A stretch of 64,000 nt of DNA from Candidatus Gastranaerophilales bacterium (GCA_944325175.1 CALUYZ010000001.1:62001-126000); one strand, 5' to 3'; counted from the first letter of the stretch, positions 9,092-17,186 are shown. Notes: generated by a model not told the origin, from the letters alone. Made by a program: numbers and translations.

Positions 9092-9123
9092 CTCCTGTCT
9101 ATCTATAGTACAGGGGTTTTTTA
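9092..9123 (+). terminator. Rho-independent terminator after the 8598 gene
   Basis: Stem CTCCTGT (9092-9098) pairs with ACAGGGG (9110-9116), with one T-G wobble, followed by a run of T. It separates the host gene upstream from the phage cassette. Confidence 0.8.
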
Positions 9124-9442
9124 TTACTTTTAGAAGTATTGCGAAAAACGAGGGAAAAAAAAGGGTATTTCTACCCATTCGCATACTATCCGAAGCATTA
9201 ACAACATTATTAATATACACTAATTATCTTTTTTTTGCAAACTTTTATTACAAATTGTTAATATTAAAATTCAAATTTTATAAATATTTGCAGTTAAACG
9301 AAACACCTTTATTTTAGAAGGTTTATTTCAAATTCAAATTTAAAAAAAAGTTTTATATTGCCGAATTGGTTAATATTCGCATGGGTTATTGTTGGATAAG
9401 ATTATAGCTTGATGGACTTAGACTTTTTAAGGAGTGGAACGC
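9124..9442. promoter_or_regulatory. Leader region of the phage cassette with a repeated 12-mer
   Basis: About 320 bases without a gene, very AT-rich. It must hold the cassette promoter, because a terminator precedes it and all downstream genes are close-packed. Visible elements: a small hairpin GGGTA-TTTC-TACCC at 9163-9176, and two exact copies of AAATTCAAATTT at 9267-9278 and 9330-9341, whose starts are 63 bases apart (about six helical turns). I could not assign -35/-10 boxes with confidence. AAGGAG at 9429-9434 is the ribosome site of the first gene. Confidence 0.4.
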
Positions 9443-9625
9443 ATGGAATATGTAAATTTTTACGTTTCTTTGCCTATTTTGGCGTATTTAAGCCTTGAAG
9501 ATTCGTCAAAAAAATTAAATCTTACAAGGAATGAATTAGTGAACAAAGCAGTTGCCCTGTATTTAAGCAATAGCAAGCATTTGAGCCCCAAAAATAATGC
9601 CCGATTTTCGAACCTTTATAATTGA
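9443..9625 (+). CDS. Small ribbon-helix-helix-like protein, first gene of phage cassette
   Basis: A 60-residue protein. An initial beta-like stretch (EYVNFYVSLPILAYL) is followed by two helices around LTRNELVNKAVALYLSNS, the pattern of an RHH/Arc-type DNA-binding monomer. The start is ATG 9443, eight bases after AAGGAG; a GTG at 9434 lies inside the ribosome site. As the first gene, next to the repeated 12-mer in the leader, it is the only candidate regulator in the cassette. Function inferred from fold pattern and position only. Confidence 0.55.
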   Translation: MEYVNFYVSLPILAYLSLEDSSKKLNLTRNELVNKAVALYLSNSKHLSPKNNARFSNLYN

Positions 9626-9668
9626 ATTATAAGGTTTTGAAAAACCTGAAAAAAGAAAGGAAAGGTAA

Positions 9669-10142
9669 ATGGAAGACAAAGAAAACAAAAACGAAAACGA
9701 AAAGCTTTATTCTAAAAAAGAACTTGATGAATTAAAAGCTAAGCTCGAAAAAGAATTTCTTGAAAAAGAAAACCTGATGAAAGAAGAATTCCAAAAAGAA
9801 AACCAAAAAGCCAATATGAGCGAGCTTGAGGTTGCAAAAATGGAATTAGAGGAACTGAAATCAAAATATCAGGAAAAAGAAAACGAATGTCTTACAACAA
9901 AACAAAAAGAAGAAGTTTCTTCCATATTGAAAGAAGCAGGGCTTGAAAAAGACATTTTAGAACTTGTTTATGTTCCTTTGGATATGGAAAAAACAAAAGA
10001 AAAAATTGAAATTTTAAAAACCTACATCGAAAAAATCAAAAAAGAAATTTTTCAAGACTGTTCAAATACACCGTTGCCAAAAGCAACAAAAAATAAAGAA
10101 TACGACCCTTTTATCGAAGGTTTTGATTCAAACAGGTTATAA
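9669..10142 (+). CDS. Phage capsid scaffolding protein (DUF4355/gp20-like)
   Basis: A 157-residue, very charged, almost entirely helical coiled-coil protein rich in Lys and Glu (residues 1-85), then a compact segment with SSILKEAGLEKDILELVYV, then a polar tail ending FIEGFDSNRL. This composition and its position immediately before the capsid gene are the hallmark of the scaffolding proteins of SPP1- and PBSX-like siphophages and myophages, which guide procapsid assembly and then leave. The ribosome site is AAAGGAAAGG. No protease domain is seen, so head maturation would lack a cassette-encoded protease. Confidence 0.75.
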   Translation: MEDKENKNENEKLYSKKELDELKAKLEKEFLEKENLMKEEFQKENQKANMSELEVAKMELEELKSKYQEKENECLTTKQKEEVSSILKEAGLEKDILELVYVPLDMEKTKEKIEILKTYIEKIKKEIFQDCSNTPLPKATKNKEYDPFIEGFDSNRL

Positions 10143-10160
10143 GGAAAGAAAGGAAAAAAC

Positions 10161-10979
10161 ATGACCGTAAATTTAGCACAAAAGTATTCATCTAAGGTTG
10201 ACGAAAGATTTAAGTTAGGCTCACTTACAGATTCAATCATAAATTTTGATTATGATTGGACAGGTGTTGATACTGTAAAAATTTATTCTATCGAAACAAG
10301 TGAGTTGTCAGATTATGTAAAATCCGGTTCTCAAAGATACGGTACACCGGATGAATTATCAGATAGTGTTCAATCTTTAACCTTAACTCAGGATAAAGCC
10401 TTTACATTCACTATTGATAAAGCCTATGAACTTGGTCAAGAAGGTGTAAAATCAGCAGGGGCAGCATTAAGACGCCAATTAGATGAAGTTGTAATTCCTG
10501 AAATTGATATTTATCGTATTTCAAAACTTATTGAAGGCGCAAAAACAACCGAAACGGCAGCTACAACTAAAACTAACGCTTATGAGCAATTTTTATCAGC
10601 TATGGAAGTTTTATCTGACAATAAAGTGCCTATCGTAGGCAGAATTGCGCTTGTAACTCCTTCATTTTACAAATTTTTAAAATTGGATGAAACATTTATT
10701 AAAAACTCAGACCTTGGTCAACAAATTGTTTTAAACGGACAAGTGGGAAAAATTGACGGCGTTCCTGTAATTGTGGCTCCTACAAGCTACTTTACGGAAA
10801 ATGTAAATTTTGTTGTAACTCATCCTTCAGCACTTTGCGCACCTGTTAAATTGAACGAATACAAAATTCACACAAACCCACCGGGGGTTTCAGGTTCACT
10901 TGTTGAAGGAAGAATTATCCATGATGCATTTGTATTAACAAATAAAGCATCGGCAATTTATGTTCATAAAATTGCTTAA
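10161..10979 (+). CDS. Phage major capsid protein (HK97 fold)
   Basis: A 272-residue capsid protein. The C-terminal half has the blocks of the N4-gp56/P22-like group of HK97-fold capsids in Firmicutes-type phages: a LVTPSFYKFLK strand-helix, then IVLNGQVGKIDGVPVIVAP and the final EGRIIHDAFVLTNKASAIYV. The N-terminus lacks a long scaffold-like delta domain, which fits a separate scaffold gene upstream. The presence of a true capsid gene separates this locus from headless tailocins and from extracellular contractile injection systems. Base composition matches the host. Confidence 0.86.
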   Translation: MTVNLAQKYSSKVDERFKLGSLTDSIINFDYDWTGVDTVKIYSIETSELSDYVKSGSQRYGTPDELSDSVQSLTLTQDKAFTFTIDKAYELGQEGVKSAGAALRRQLDEVVIPEIDIYRISKLIEGAKTTETAATTKTNAYEQFLSAMEVLSDNKVPIVGRIALVTPSFYKFLKLDETFIKNSDLGQQIVLNGQVGKIDGVPVIVAPTSYFTENVNFVVTHPSALCAPVKLNEYKIHTNPPGVSGSLVEGRIIHDAFVLTNKASAIYVHKIA

Positions 10980-11019
10980 AAAAAATTAAGTCTGTTACCG
11001 AAGAAAAAAGGAATTGAAT

Positions 11020-11334
11020 ATGCAAAACGAACAAATCATAGAAGCAGTATTGAAAATGAACAATCAAGAAGAAAATGACATTGTAAAACTTAAAATAGAA
11101 GCTTTAATTAATGAAATTATCTTCTATCTGAACAGGGACAAAATTGAAGATTATATGTTTGCTTCAGTTGTTTCTGTCATATCCGACTGCTTAAAATTTA
11201 GTGTTGCAAATGGTGCAAACATTCAATCCTACAGCGAGGGCGATATTTCAGTTTCTTTTTCCAATCTATCGCCCTTCTTCGGCAGACTTGATGCTTTTAA
11301 AGTTATTAAGGGGGTTGATGATGTTCAAAAATGA
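11020..11334 (+). CDS. Head-tail connector-like protein (YqbG/gp6 position)
   Basis: A 104-residue, mostly helical protein located directly after the capsid gene, where PBSX/skin-type phages encode the YqbG/gp6-like head-completion protein. The segment INEIIFYLNRDKIEDYMF, then ISDCLKFSV, fits the helical repeat of gp6-like connectors, and the C-terminus has SVSFSNLSPFFGRLDAF. The assignment leans on synteny. The start is ATG 11020 behind AAAGGA; an upstream TTG (11014) is less likely. It overlaps the next gene by 14 bases. Confidence 0.6.
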   Translation: MQNEQIIEAVLKMNNQEENDIVKLKIEALINEIIFYLNRDKIEDYMFASVVSVISDCLKFSVANGANIQSYSEGDISVSFSNLSPFFGRLDAFKVIKGVDDVQK

Positions 11335-11668
11335 CCTTTTATCCGTTCAAAGGGAAAATTATACAGTTCAAAACAATTTAGCGGTTAAAGAATATGAAAC
11401 AATTTATGAAAATATCCCCTGTCATCTTTCTGTAAATTTGAATAATGTTGCTGTTATTCAAAATGCTCCGTTTATCAATTCAGAATTTACAATTTATTTG
11501 AATTTTGATGAAAAAATTCAAATAAAAGAAAATGATAAACTTACCGTAACAACATCAAAAGGTGAAAATTACACATTATATGCAGGTGCAATGAAAATTT
11601 ACAACATTACAATTCAAATCAAATGCAGACAAGAAAAAATTTTAGAAAGTAGTTTTGATGTTAATTAA
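11321..11668 (+). CDS. Head-tail joining protein, XkdH/YqbH-like
   Basis: A 115-residue, beta-rich protein. It matches the position and character of XkdH/YqbH (DUF3599), head-tail joining proteins that cap the connector. Typical features are a Tyr-rich N-terminus (ENYTVQNNLAVKEYETIYENIPCHLS) and the later segment KENDKLTVTTSKGENYTLYAG, resembling the 'gD.l.v....g..y.l.ag' signature of head-tail adaptors. The start is set at ATG 11321, six bases after AAGGGGG; an ATG just before it (11318) is too close. It overlaps both neighbours. Confidence 0.6.
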   Translation: MFKNDLLSVQRENYTVQNNLAVKEYETIYENIPCHLSVNLNNVAVIQNAPFINSEFTIYLNFDEKIQIKENDKLTVTTSKGENYTLYAGAMKIYNITIQIKCRQEKILESSFDVN

Positions 11669-12095
11669 CGATATAAAAAATTCAATAAAAGATGCGGTTG
11701 TAAAAGTTGATAACACTATTGTTTTTCATTTTGATGAAATTAAGCACACAAAATTTCCCTTTATTTTTGTTTGCTTGAAAGACTTTAAAATTCAATCGGC
11801 AGACAATCTGAATAAAAGATTTTGTACTCTGTTTTTTGAATTAAGCGGAATGAAAAGCAAAGAAAACAAGCCTGATGAACTTTTTGAGCTTCAAGAAGTT
11901 TTGTCAAAAACGCTTTTGCCCGTTATTAAATTCAACAATAAAAAAGTTTCGTTGGATAATGCAAATTTTATGGTAAGCCATAAAATGCTCATAATGAACT
12001 TCGAACTTAATTTTTATATAGATGAACAAGATACAAATTATGAACTTATGCAAGAACTGGACTTTAGTATAAAGGAGAATAAAAATGCCCGATAA
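11658..12095 (+). CDS. Tail completion protein, XkdJ/YqbJ-like
   Basis: A 145-residue protein beginning MLINDIKNSIKDAV, with a beta core (FPFIFVCLKDF, FCTLFFELSG) and a C-terminal strand pair (MLIMNFELNFYID). Position between the head-tail joiner and the sheath, and size, agree with XkdJ/YqbJ-type tail terminators, which cap the tube end of the tail. It overlaps the preceding and following genes by about 11 bases each, indicating tight translational coupling. Assigned by synteny plus general fold pattern. Confidence 0.6.
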   Translation: MLINDIKNSIKDAVVKVDNTIVFHFDEIKHTKFPFIFVCLKDFKIQSADNLNKRFCTLFFELSGMKSKENKPDELFELQEVLSKTLLPVIKFNNKKVSLDNANFMVSHKMLIMNFELNFYIDEQDTNYELMQELDFSIKENKNAR

Positions 12096-13170
12096 ACAGC
12101 CAAGTTTTACCGTAACATTTAAAGAACTTGCGGTAACTGCAATAAAAAGACAAACAAGGGGGCATGTGATTTTGGTTTTGGATTCTGAAACAGACCAAGT
12201 TTCATATCAAAGCTTAAATGAAGTACAAGAAACCGGCTTTACCCCTGAAGATTACCTTACTATTGAACTTTGTTTTAAAGGTAATCCTAAAAAAGTCACC
12301 GTTTTGAAAAAAGGTGATGAAATTTCTAATTTAACACAAACTTTGGATAAATATAATAATTATACTCTCGTATATCCAACAGCCACCGAGGCTGATGCAA
12401 CTGCAATTAAAAATTATCTGAATTTAAAAAGAGAGAAAAATAACTATTCCATTGCAATTTTTGCAAATATGGAAGGAATGGATTCAAGCTATATTGTTAA
12501 TTTTAAATCAGAAGATATAAAAATTTCGCATAATAACGAAACAAAAACAGTATCTGCCGCACAATATACGGCAAGAATTGCAGGCGCTCTCTCAGGGCTT
12601 TCAAATAGCAGGTCTTTAACTTATTTTGAACTGAAAGAAATAGTTGATGCAAATGTTTCAATAGATGCAGATGAAGCAGTTAAAGAAGGCAATTTGGTTA
12701 TAATATATCAGGATAACGGCTTTAAATTCGGTCGTGCGGTTAATTCTCTTGTAACATTAACAGACGGAATAACCGAGGCTTTTCAAAAAATAAGAGTTGT
12801 CAACATTATGGATATGATAGCAGGAGATATAGTTTCTACTTTCAGGCAAAATTATGTAGGCAAATATATAAATAATTATGCAAATAAAAAACGTTTCATA
12901 GGCGCAATTAATACTTACCTAAAAAGCCTTGCATCAGAAGGGCTTTTGGATGAAGCAAATGATAATGCCGTTTATTTAAGCTATGAAAAAACAAAAGCTT
13001 ATATAGAGGCAAAAGGTGTCAGCACCGAAAATATGAGTTATCAAGATATTATTCAGTATAACACAGGTTCTTATGTAATTTTGGATGGCGTTTGCTCGCC
13101 GACAGATTGTATGGAAGATTTAGACCTTGGTTTTTATCTTTTTCAAGCATTAGAAAGTGAGGAAGTATAA
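12085..13170 (+). CDS. Contractile tail sheath protein, XkdK-like
   Basis: A 361-residue sheath subunit, shorter than PBSX XkdK (about 466). It starts at ATG 12085 behind AAAGGAG. The N-terminus PSFTVTFKELAVTAIKRQTRGHVILVL and the C-terminal block, with NYANKKRFIGAINTYLKSLA followed by GVCSPTDCMEDLDLGFYLF, resemble the core handshake region of phage sheath proteins. The missing length is probably in the outer, surface-exposed domain. A sheath makes the tail contractile (myovirus type), so the particle can inject. It is followed one base later by the tube gene. Confidence 0.85.
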   Translation: MPDKQPSFTVTFKELAVTAIKRQTRGHVILVLDSETDQVSYQSLNEVQETGFTPEDYLTIELCFKGNPKKVTVLKKGDEISNLTQTLDKYNNYTLVYPTATEADATAIKNYLNLKREKNNYSIAIFANMEGMDSSYIVNFKSEDIKISHNNETKTVSAAQYTARIAGALSGLSNSRSLTYFELKEIVDANVSIDADEAVKEGNLVIIYQDNGFKFGRAVNSLVTLTDGITEAFQKIRVVNIMDMIAGDIVSTFRQNYVGKYINNYANKKRFIGAINTYLKSLASEGLLDEANDNAVYLSYEKTKAYIEAKGVSTENMSYQDIIQYNTGSYVILDGVCSPTDCMEDLDLGFYLFQALESEEV

Positions 13171-13599
13171 ATGACAACCGTTGAAACAGCACTAAGAGGC
13201 ACATACGGCAGAGTTTGGCTCGATGGCGAAGAAATAGGCATTTTAAAATATGTAAATTTAAGGGTAATTCCAACTTATGAAGATGTAATTGTGGGCTTTA
13301 CCGTTGACAGACAGGCGGTTTCAGTTCAATATACAGGCGAATTGGCATTTGAAGCCGTTAATTCAATTTCAACCGAATTGTGCAGCAAATATCTTAAAAA
13401 TACAAATGTAAGATTCACAATAGAATGTAACTTGGCAGACCCAACCGCAAACGGCGAAGAAGAAAGCTACACCATAAACGGAGTTACTTTTGATGAATTT
13501 CTTCTTGCAAATTGGCAAAAAGGAACATTGATTGAAAAAACCTTTAAATTTAGGGCATCTGATATTGTGGTTGTTGATTTAATCGGCGGGAATAATTAA
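13171..13599 (+). CDS. Tail tube protein, XkdM-like
   Basis: A 142-residue inner tube protein of the XkdM (DUF2001) family. It opens with TALRGTYGRVWLDGEEIG and continues with AVSVQYTGELAFEAVNS and the C-terminal FKFRASDIVVVDLI, giving the mixed beta pattern of Hcp-like tube rings. It is directly downstream of the sheath, as in PBSX, and two bases from the assembly chaperone gene. Confidence 0.85.
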   Translation: MTTVETALRGTYGRVWLDGEEIGILKYVNLRVIPTYEDVIVGFTVDRQAVSVQYTGELAFEAVNSISTELCSKYLKNTNVRFTIECNLADPTANGEEESYTINGVTFDEFLLANWQKGTLIEKTFKFRASDIVVVDLIGGNN

Positions 13600-13601
13600 A
13601 A

Positions 13602-14003
13602 ATGGAAAACATTGAAAAACTGCTGAAAAAAATTGAAACAAACTACCATAATAAAAACAAAAAAGAAAAATTTTCACTTGAAATAAAAAATGAAATTTTT
13701 GAAGTTGAAGGGCTTACAAGGTCTGAAAAACTGGAGCTGATGTTTTCTCTAAAAGCAAGCGAAAAGGGCAATTTTGGCGAAATTTATGAGTGGATGAAAC
13801 CTGTCATTTATAAATCGTTAAAACTTAAAGATGTTGCCCTAAAGGCAAAAGAAAACGGCTATATTAAAACCTATTTTGAAGTTATAGAAATGCTTTTTGA
13901 GCCTGAGGATATATTGAAAATAATGGAATTTATCATAGAAAAGAACAACTTGAATCCAAAGGCTGTTTTTCAGGAGGAAGTTGAATTTCAAAAAAAGCAT
14001 TAA
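13602..14003 (+). CDS. Tail assembly chaperone, XkdN-like (zero-frame product)
   Basis: A 133-residue charged protein in the position of XkdN/gpG, the chaperone that coats the tape-measure protein during tail assembly. It contains EIKNEIFEVEGLTRSEKLELMFSL and ends QEEVEFQKKH. Its last codons hold an in-frame A AAA AAG slippery site with an upstream AGGAGG, and a 48-codon open extension in the -1 frame, so a second, longer product is predicted (separate entry). This is the gpG/gpGT arrangement of many tailed phages. Confidence 0.82.
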   Translation: MENIEKLLKKIETNYHNKNKKEKFSLEIKNEIFEVEGLTRSEKLELMFSLKASEKGNFGEIYEWMKPVIYKSLKLKDVALKAKENGYIKTYFEVIEMLFEPEDILKIMEFIIEKNNLNPKAVFQEEVEFQKKH

Positions 14004-14143
14004 AAACGGATTTTGAACTCGGGCTTTGTGCTTATTATCTGAAATTTGGCATTTTGCCCGACAAAATCCTTAATTTAAGTGAAACTGAAAAAATTTTTCT
14101 ATACGTTAGTTATTTAAAAAATACAGAGGATATAAATTGTTAA
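13972..14143 (+). other. Programmed -1 frameshift signal and gpGT-like extension
   Basis: Internal Shine-Dalgarno-like AGGAGG (13972-13977), then 13 bases, then heptamer A AAA AAG (13991-13997), aligned with the zero frame as A|AAA|AAG. A possible stimulatory stem follows: GATTTTG (14009-14015) with CAAAATC (14062-14068), and CGGGC (14020-14024) with GCCCG (14056-14060). The zero frame stops at 14001. The -1 frame stays open to TAA at 14141-14143 and reads ALKTDFELGLCAYYLKFG and so on, ending NTEDINC. The same heptamer and upstream SD logic drive dnaX frameshifting in E. coli. Confidence 0.82.
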
Positions 14144-14835
14144 TCAATATATACAGCAAACTCAACAAGTTCTTTGAGCTGATTAAGCCTTATAAAAAAA
14201 TTGAGGATAGCTTAAAACAAAAGGAAAGTGACGGGGATTTATTCCCCGCCACAAATAAAAAAGATGCTATTGAGAATAATCAAGAAACTTTTGAAGGCGG
14301 CAATCTTATCAAAAACGACAAAAAATCTGCAAAAGAAAATAAAAAAGCAAAAGAAGAAGAAGAAAAACAAAAAGAAGAAAAAGCGCCCTCTTTAGCACAA
14401 AGTAAGCTTTTATCGGAAGAAAAAGGAACTGAAGAAAAAGCTTTTATAAAAACTGAACCTTCAACTGAAAAGAAGCAAGAGGGAAAAGAGCCAAAAGATA
14501 GTGTTTTGAACAATTTTATAGAAAATGTCAGAAATTTTTATACATCAGAAAACAAATTTTTTAATTTCGAAACAAAACACAGCGCAAATTTTTCTTATCG
14601 CATGCCTGATGAAATTCATAACGAAGGACAAAATATATACAACAATAAAGACACCCAAAACATTGCAAATAAAATTCAGGTTACGGAATTTAAAAATATA
14701 CAAAATAAAACAAGCACAAATGTTATAAATTCATCTTCCAACAATAAAATTGCCAGTTTTGATGAATTTGGCAAAATGCTTGCAGATGCCCTAAAAAGCG
14801 CATCCAAAAATAAAACCATTGCACATAAATATTAA
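14137..14835 (+). CDS. Very short protein in the tape-measure slot
   Basis: A 232-residue protein located exactly where the tape-measure gene (xkdO) should be, between the frameshifted chaperone and the XkdP-like gene. It starts at TTG 14137, seven bases after GAGGA and overlapping the extension's stop codon. Residues 1-40 are helical (SKLNKFFELIKPYKKIEDSL). About 65-135 are an extreme Lys/Glu-rich, probably disordered or single-helix region. The C-terminal part is Asn/Thr-rich and ends with the helix FDEFGKMLADALKSASKN. No hydrophobic transmembrane segments, peptidase or LysM domain is present. Usual tape measures have 600 to over 1000 residues. It is either a drastically shortened ruler or an unrelated replacement. 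Confidence 0.6.
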   Translation: MLINIYSKLNKFFELIKPYKKIEDSLKQKESDGDLFPATNKKDAIENNQETFEGGNLIKNDKKSAKENKKAKEEEEKQKEEKAPSLAQSKLLSEEKGTEEKAFIKTEPSTEKKQEGKEPKDSVLNNFIENVRNFYTSENKFFNFETKHSANFSYRMPDEIHNEGQNIYNNKDTQNIANKIQVTEFKNIQNKTSTNVINSSSNNKIASFDEFGKMLADALKSASKNKTIAHKY

Positions 14836-14855
14836 TTTTTAAGGAATTAACAAAA

Positions 14856-15521
14856 ATGGCAACAAAAAGACTTAATATTATGCTTTATTCAGAAAGCGAA
14901 GGAGAGCAAATTGTTTTTCCTATAAACCCCACAAGCATTGAAATAAAAAATGAAAAAACTTTTGATACCTACGAGATAATAGGTTTTGGCGAAGTAAATA
15001 TTATGGCATACCATAAACCTATGAGAATATTTTTATCGCACTTTTTGCCGGAAAATAACAGCATTTTTGAAACTTATTCAGGTATAGTTTACTATTCAAA
15101 CGAAAATTCAGCTTATATTGAAAATGAATTTTCTCTTGAAAAAGCTGTTTCTATTTTAAAAAAATGGGCAGATAATCAGACAAAAATAAGACTTGTAATA
15201 GATGATGAATTAAGCCTTGAATGTATGGTGGTAAGCTTTAGTCAAACAATCAGAGAAAGTACATCCTCAAAACCATATATTTTAGAGTTGCTTGAATATA
15301 GAAATCCTGTATATAAAACTGTGACAAATAATGGTTTAACCACAAGGGCAAGTTCCATAAATACACCGAGTTTTATTTTGATGACATCTAAAGACACCGT
15401 ATATTCAATAGCAGATAAATACAATCTTAATTTTAAGGTTTTAGCGCAAAACAACGGAATAGATGACCCCAATAAAAACTTGGAAGGCTTAAAGCTTTCA
15501 ACTAAGGGGGCAGAGAATTAA
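14856..15521 (+). CDS. LysM baseplate/tail hub protein, XkdP-like
   Basis: A 221-residue protein. The N-terminal part carries the XkdP signature: INPTSIEIKNEKTFDTYEI, then GEVNIMAYHKPMRIFLSHFLP. The C-terminal 50 residues are a LysM domain (DTVYSIADKYNLNFKVLAQNNGI). XkdP-type proteins sit at the tip end of the tube, and LysM may help contact peptidoglycan or hold the hub. It follows the tape-measure slot and runs directly into the next gene. Confidence 0.82.
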   Translation: MATKRLNIMLYSESEGEQIVFPINPTSIEIKNEKTFDTYEIIGFGEVNIMAYHKPMRIFLSHFLPENNSIFETYSGIVYYSNENSAYIENEFSLEKAVSILKKWADNQTKIRLVIDDELSLECMVVSFSQTIRESTSSKPYILELLEYRNPVYKTVTNNGLTTRASSINTPSFILMTSKDTVYSIADKYNLNFKVLAQNNGIDDPNKNLEGLKLSTKGAEN

Positions 15522-15522
15522 G

Positions 15523-16284
15523 ATGAAATTTATTATAGATGATAACGAGATAAAAACCGTTATTAAAGGAGCAACAATAAAAGGGTGTTTGAGTCTTGTT
15601 TCAAGAAATGCAAGCTTTTCATTTATATACAACGAAAATGATTCCAACTTTGAAAAATATAAAGCAAAAGTTAATTCTAAAGTCACAATAAAAAATGACA
15701 ATGATAAAAATATTTTCAGCGGATTTATTACAACAATTAATTACGTTCGAGAAAGAAAATTAATTGAAATAGAGGCAAGCGATTATTTTTCAATCCTGTT
15801 AAATAAAAACGTGACAGGCAGATTTACAGGCACCTTATTTGCAAACATAAAAAAACTTTTAGACGGGTTTAGCATATTTTCAAATATAAAAACCGCAATT
15901 ACAAAAAAACTTAATGTAGTTAGCCTTGGAAATTTAACATATTACGATATTTTAGAAATTTTTATGAAAAATATCTATGAAACAGAAGAATTTAAGCTTT
16001 ATGTAGACGGAGATTCTTCAATAAATGTTTTATTGCCATTTAGGGATAATTCAAAAGGCGATTTTATACTTGGAGAAAATGTTATTTCCGCATATTTTAG
16101 CAAAGACAGCTTTTACAATATAGCAAAAATTAAGGCAATAGGTAATGAAAATGTTGTTTCAGGCACGGTAATTCGCTTGATAGATAAAGCCAACAACAAA
16201 GATGCATATTTTACCGTAAAAAGCGATATTCACACTTTTGGCGATATATACACAATGGAACTTGAATTAAAAGAAAGAATTTAA
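15523..16284 (+). CDS. Baseplate hub protein, XkdQ-like
   Basis: A 253-residue beta-rich protein homologous in position and character to XkdQ, the gp27/gpD-type hub that forms the trimeric adaptor between tube and spike. Visible blocks: ASFSFIYNENDSNFEKY, NIFSGFITTINYVRERKLIEI and YFSILLNKNVTGRFTGTLF, then the second barrel with FILGENVISAYFSKDSFYN. The ATG starts two bases after the preceding stop codon. It is shorter than PBSX XkdQ (about 325 residues). Confidence 0.72.
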   Translation: MKFIIDDNEIKTVIKGATIKGCLSLVSRNASFSFIYNENDSNFEKYKAKVNSKVTIKNDNDKNIFSGFITTINYVRERKLIEIEASDYFSILLNKNVTGRFTGTLFANIKKLLDGFSIFSNIKTAITKKLNVVSLGNLTYYDILEIFMKNIYETEEFKLYVDGDSSINVLLPFRDNSKGDFILGENVISAYFSKDSFYNIAKIKAIGNENVVSGTVIRLIDKANNKDAYFTVKSDIHTFGDIYTMELELKERI

Positions 16285-16287
16285 TTT

Positions 16288-16758
16288 ATGAAAAACTGGG
16301 CAGGAGAAATTTTAGATACATTGAGCGATTATGCAGACAAGCTTAATTTTAGAGGAATAAAAATATGCACCGTTATAAGCACTAATCCTTTAATCTTTGA
16401 ATATAACGGCGTTGAAATAGGCACAAAATATGAAGATACGGTTTATATTCATCCTCTTTTGACATCTCCCTTGATTGAGCTTGATGTTGAAACCCTAAAA
16501 GAGCCTCAACAATTTACAAATACAACTGCATACAATTCCCCAAATTTTACAGGGGTTATTGAAGGCACATTACCTGATTTTTTGGTGAATTTTTATGAAT
16601 TTTATAAAAATTGGCAATCTGTATACATTCTAAACCCAAACGATTTAATTGCAGTTTATGAACTTGGCAACAGTTGCTATTTAGTTCTGTCAAAAGTTGC
16701 AATAGATGTTCTAAAACAAGACGAATCACAACAAGAAACGGAGAATAAGCAAAAATGA
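16288..16758 (+). CDS. Baseplate protein, XkdR-like (DUF2577)
   Basis: A 156-residue protein. It shows the XkdR/DUF2577 order: an N-terminal helix (ILDTLSDYADKLN), an OB-like start (IKICTVISTNPLIFEYNGVEIG), VYIHPLL, and a C-terminal half that includes NPNDLIAVYELGNSCYLVLSKV. In contractile tails this small OB-fold protein lies near the central spike. The last codons overlap the start of the next gene by four bases (ATGA). Confidence 0.7.
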   Translation: MKNWAGEILDTLSDYADKLNFRGIKICTVISTNPLIFEYNGVEIGTKYEDTVYIHPLLTSPLIELDVETLKEPQQFTNTTAYNSPNFTGVIEGTLPDFLVNFYEFYKNWQSVYILNPNDLIAVYELGNSCYLVLSKVAIDVLKQDESQQETENKQK

Positions 16759-17186
16759 GCTTTAATTTTATCCCAATTACATTGGATGAACCAATAAGAA
16801 AAGAAACACTCCCAACTTTTTATGAGCCCGCAAGAAACTTAAAAACACTGGAGCTGCTAACAAAAAACGGTAATTTTTACCTTGTTTCAAAAAATGATGC
16901 CATTAAAATTTGGATTTTAAAAGCATTAAACAAGCAAACCGAAAGGTACTCTCACAGGGCATATTCTACAAACTACGGAAATGAGATAACAAAACTTTTT
17001 GGGCGGCACCTTAAAAATTCGCTTTTAAAATCAGAGCTAAAAAGGTATGTAGAAGAGGCTTTGCTTGTAAACCCATATATAAAAGAAATAAACAATTTCA
17101 CCTTTGAAAAAAACGGGTCAAAAGTAAGCGCAACCTTTAGTGTTATTACAATATACGGAAGTTTTGAACAAAATATAGACTATTAA
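16755..17186 (+). CDS. Baseplate wedge protein, XkdS/gp25-like (DUF2634)
   Basis: A 143-residue protein of the gp25/GPW-like group that seeds sheath assembly at the baseplate. It has LEPI-type start content (FNFIPITLDEPIRKETLPTF), the middle KIWILKALNKQTERYSHRAYSTNYGNEI, and the end KVSATFSVITIYGSFEQNIDY, matching the XkdS pattern of a short helix pair followed by two strands. It starts within the end of the previous gene (ATGA overlap). Confidence 0.76.
   Translation: MSFNFIPITLDEPIRKETLPTFYEPARNLKTLELLTKNGNFYLVSKNDAIKIWILKALNKQTERYSHRAYSTNYGNEITKLFGRHLKNSLLKSELKRYVEEALLVNPYIKEINNFTFEKNGSKVSATFSVITIYGSFEQNIDY

Noticed and set aside
9434..9442. GTG start three codons earlier for the first cassette gene
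   Set aside because: It overlaps the AAGGAG ribosome site that serves ATG 9443 at ideal spacing.
14280..14513. Open frame on the minus strand opposite the tape-measure slot
   Set aside because: It is produced by the Lys/Glu-rich codons of the forward gene and has no start signal or homologue pattern.
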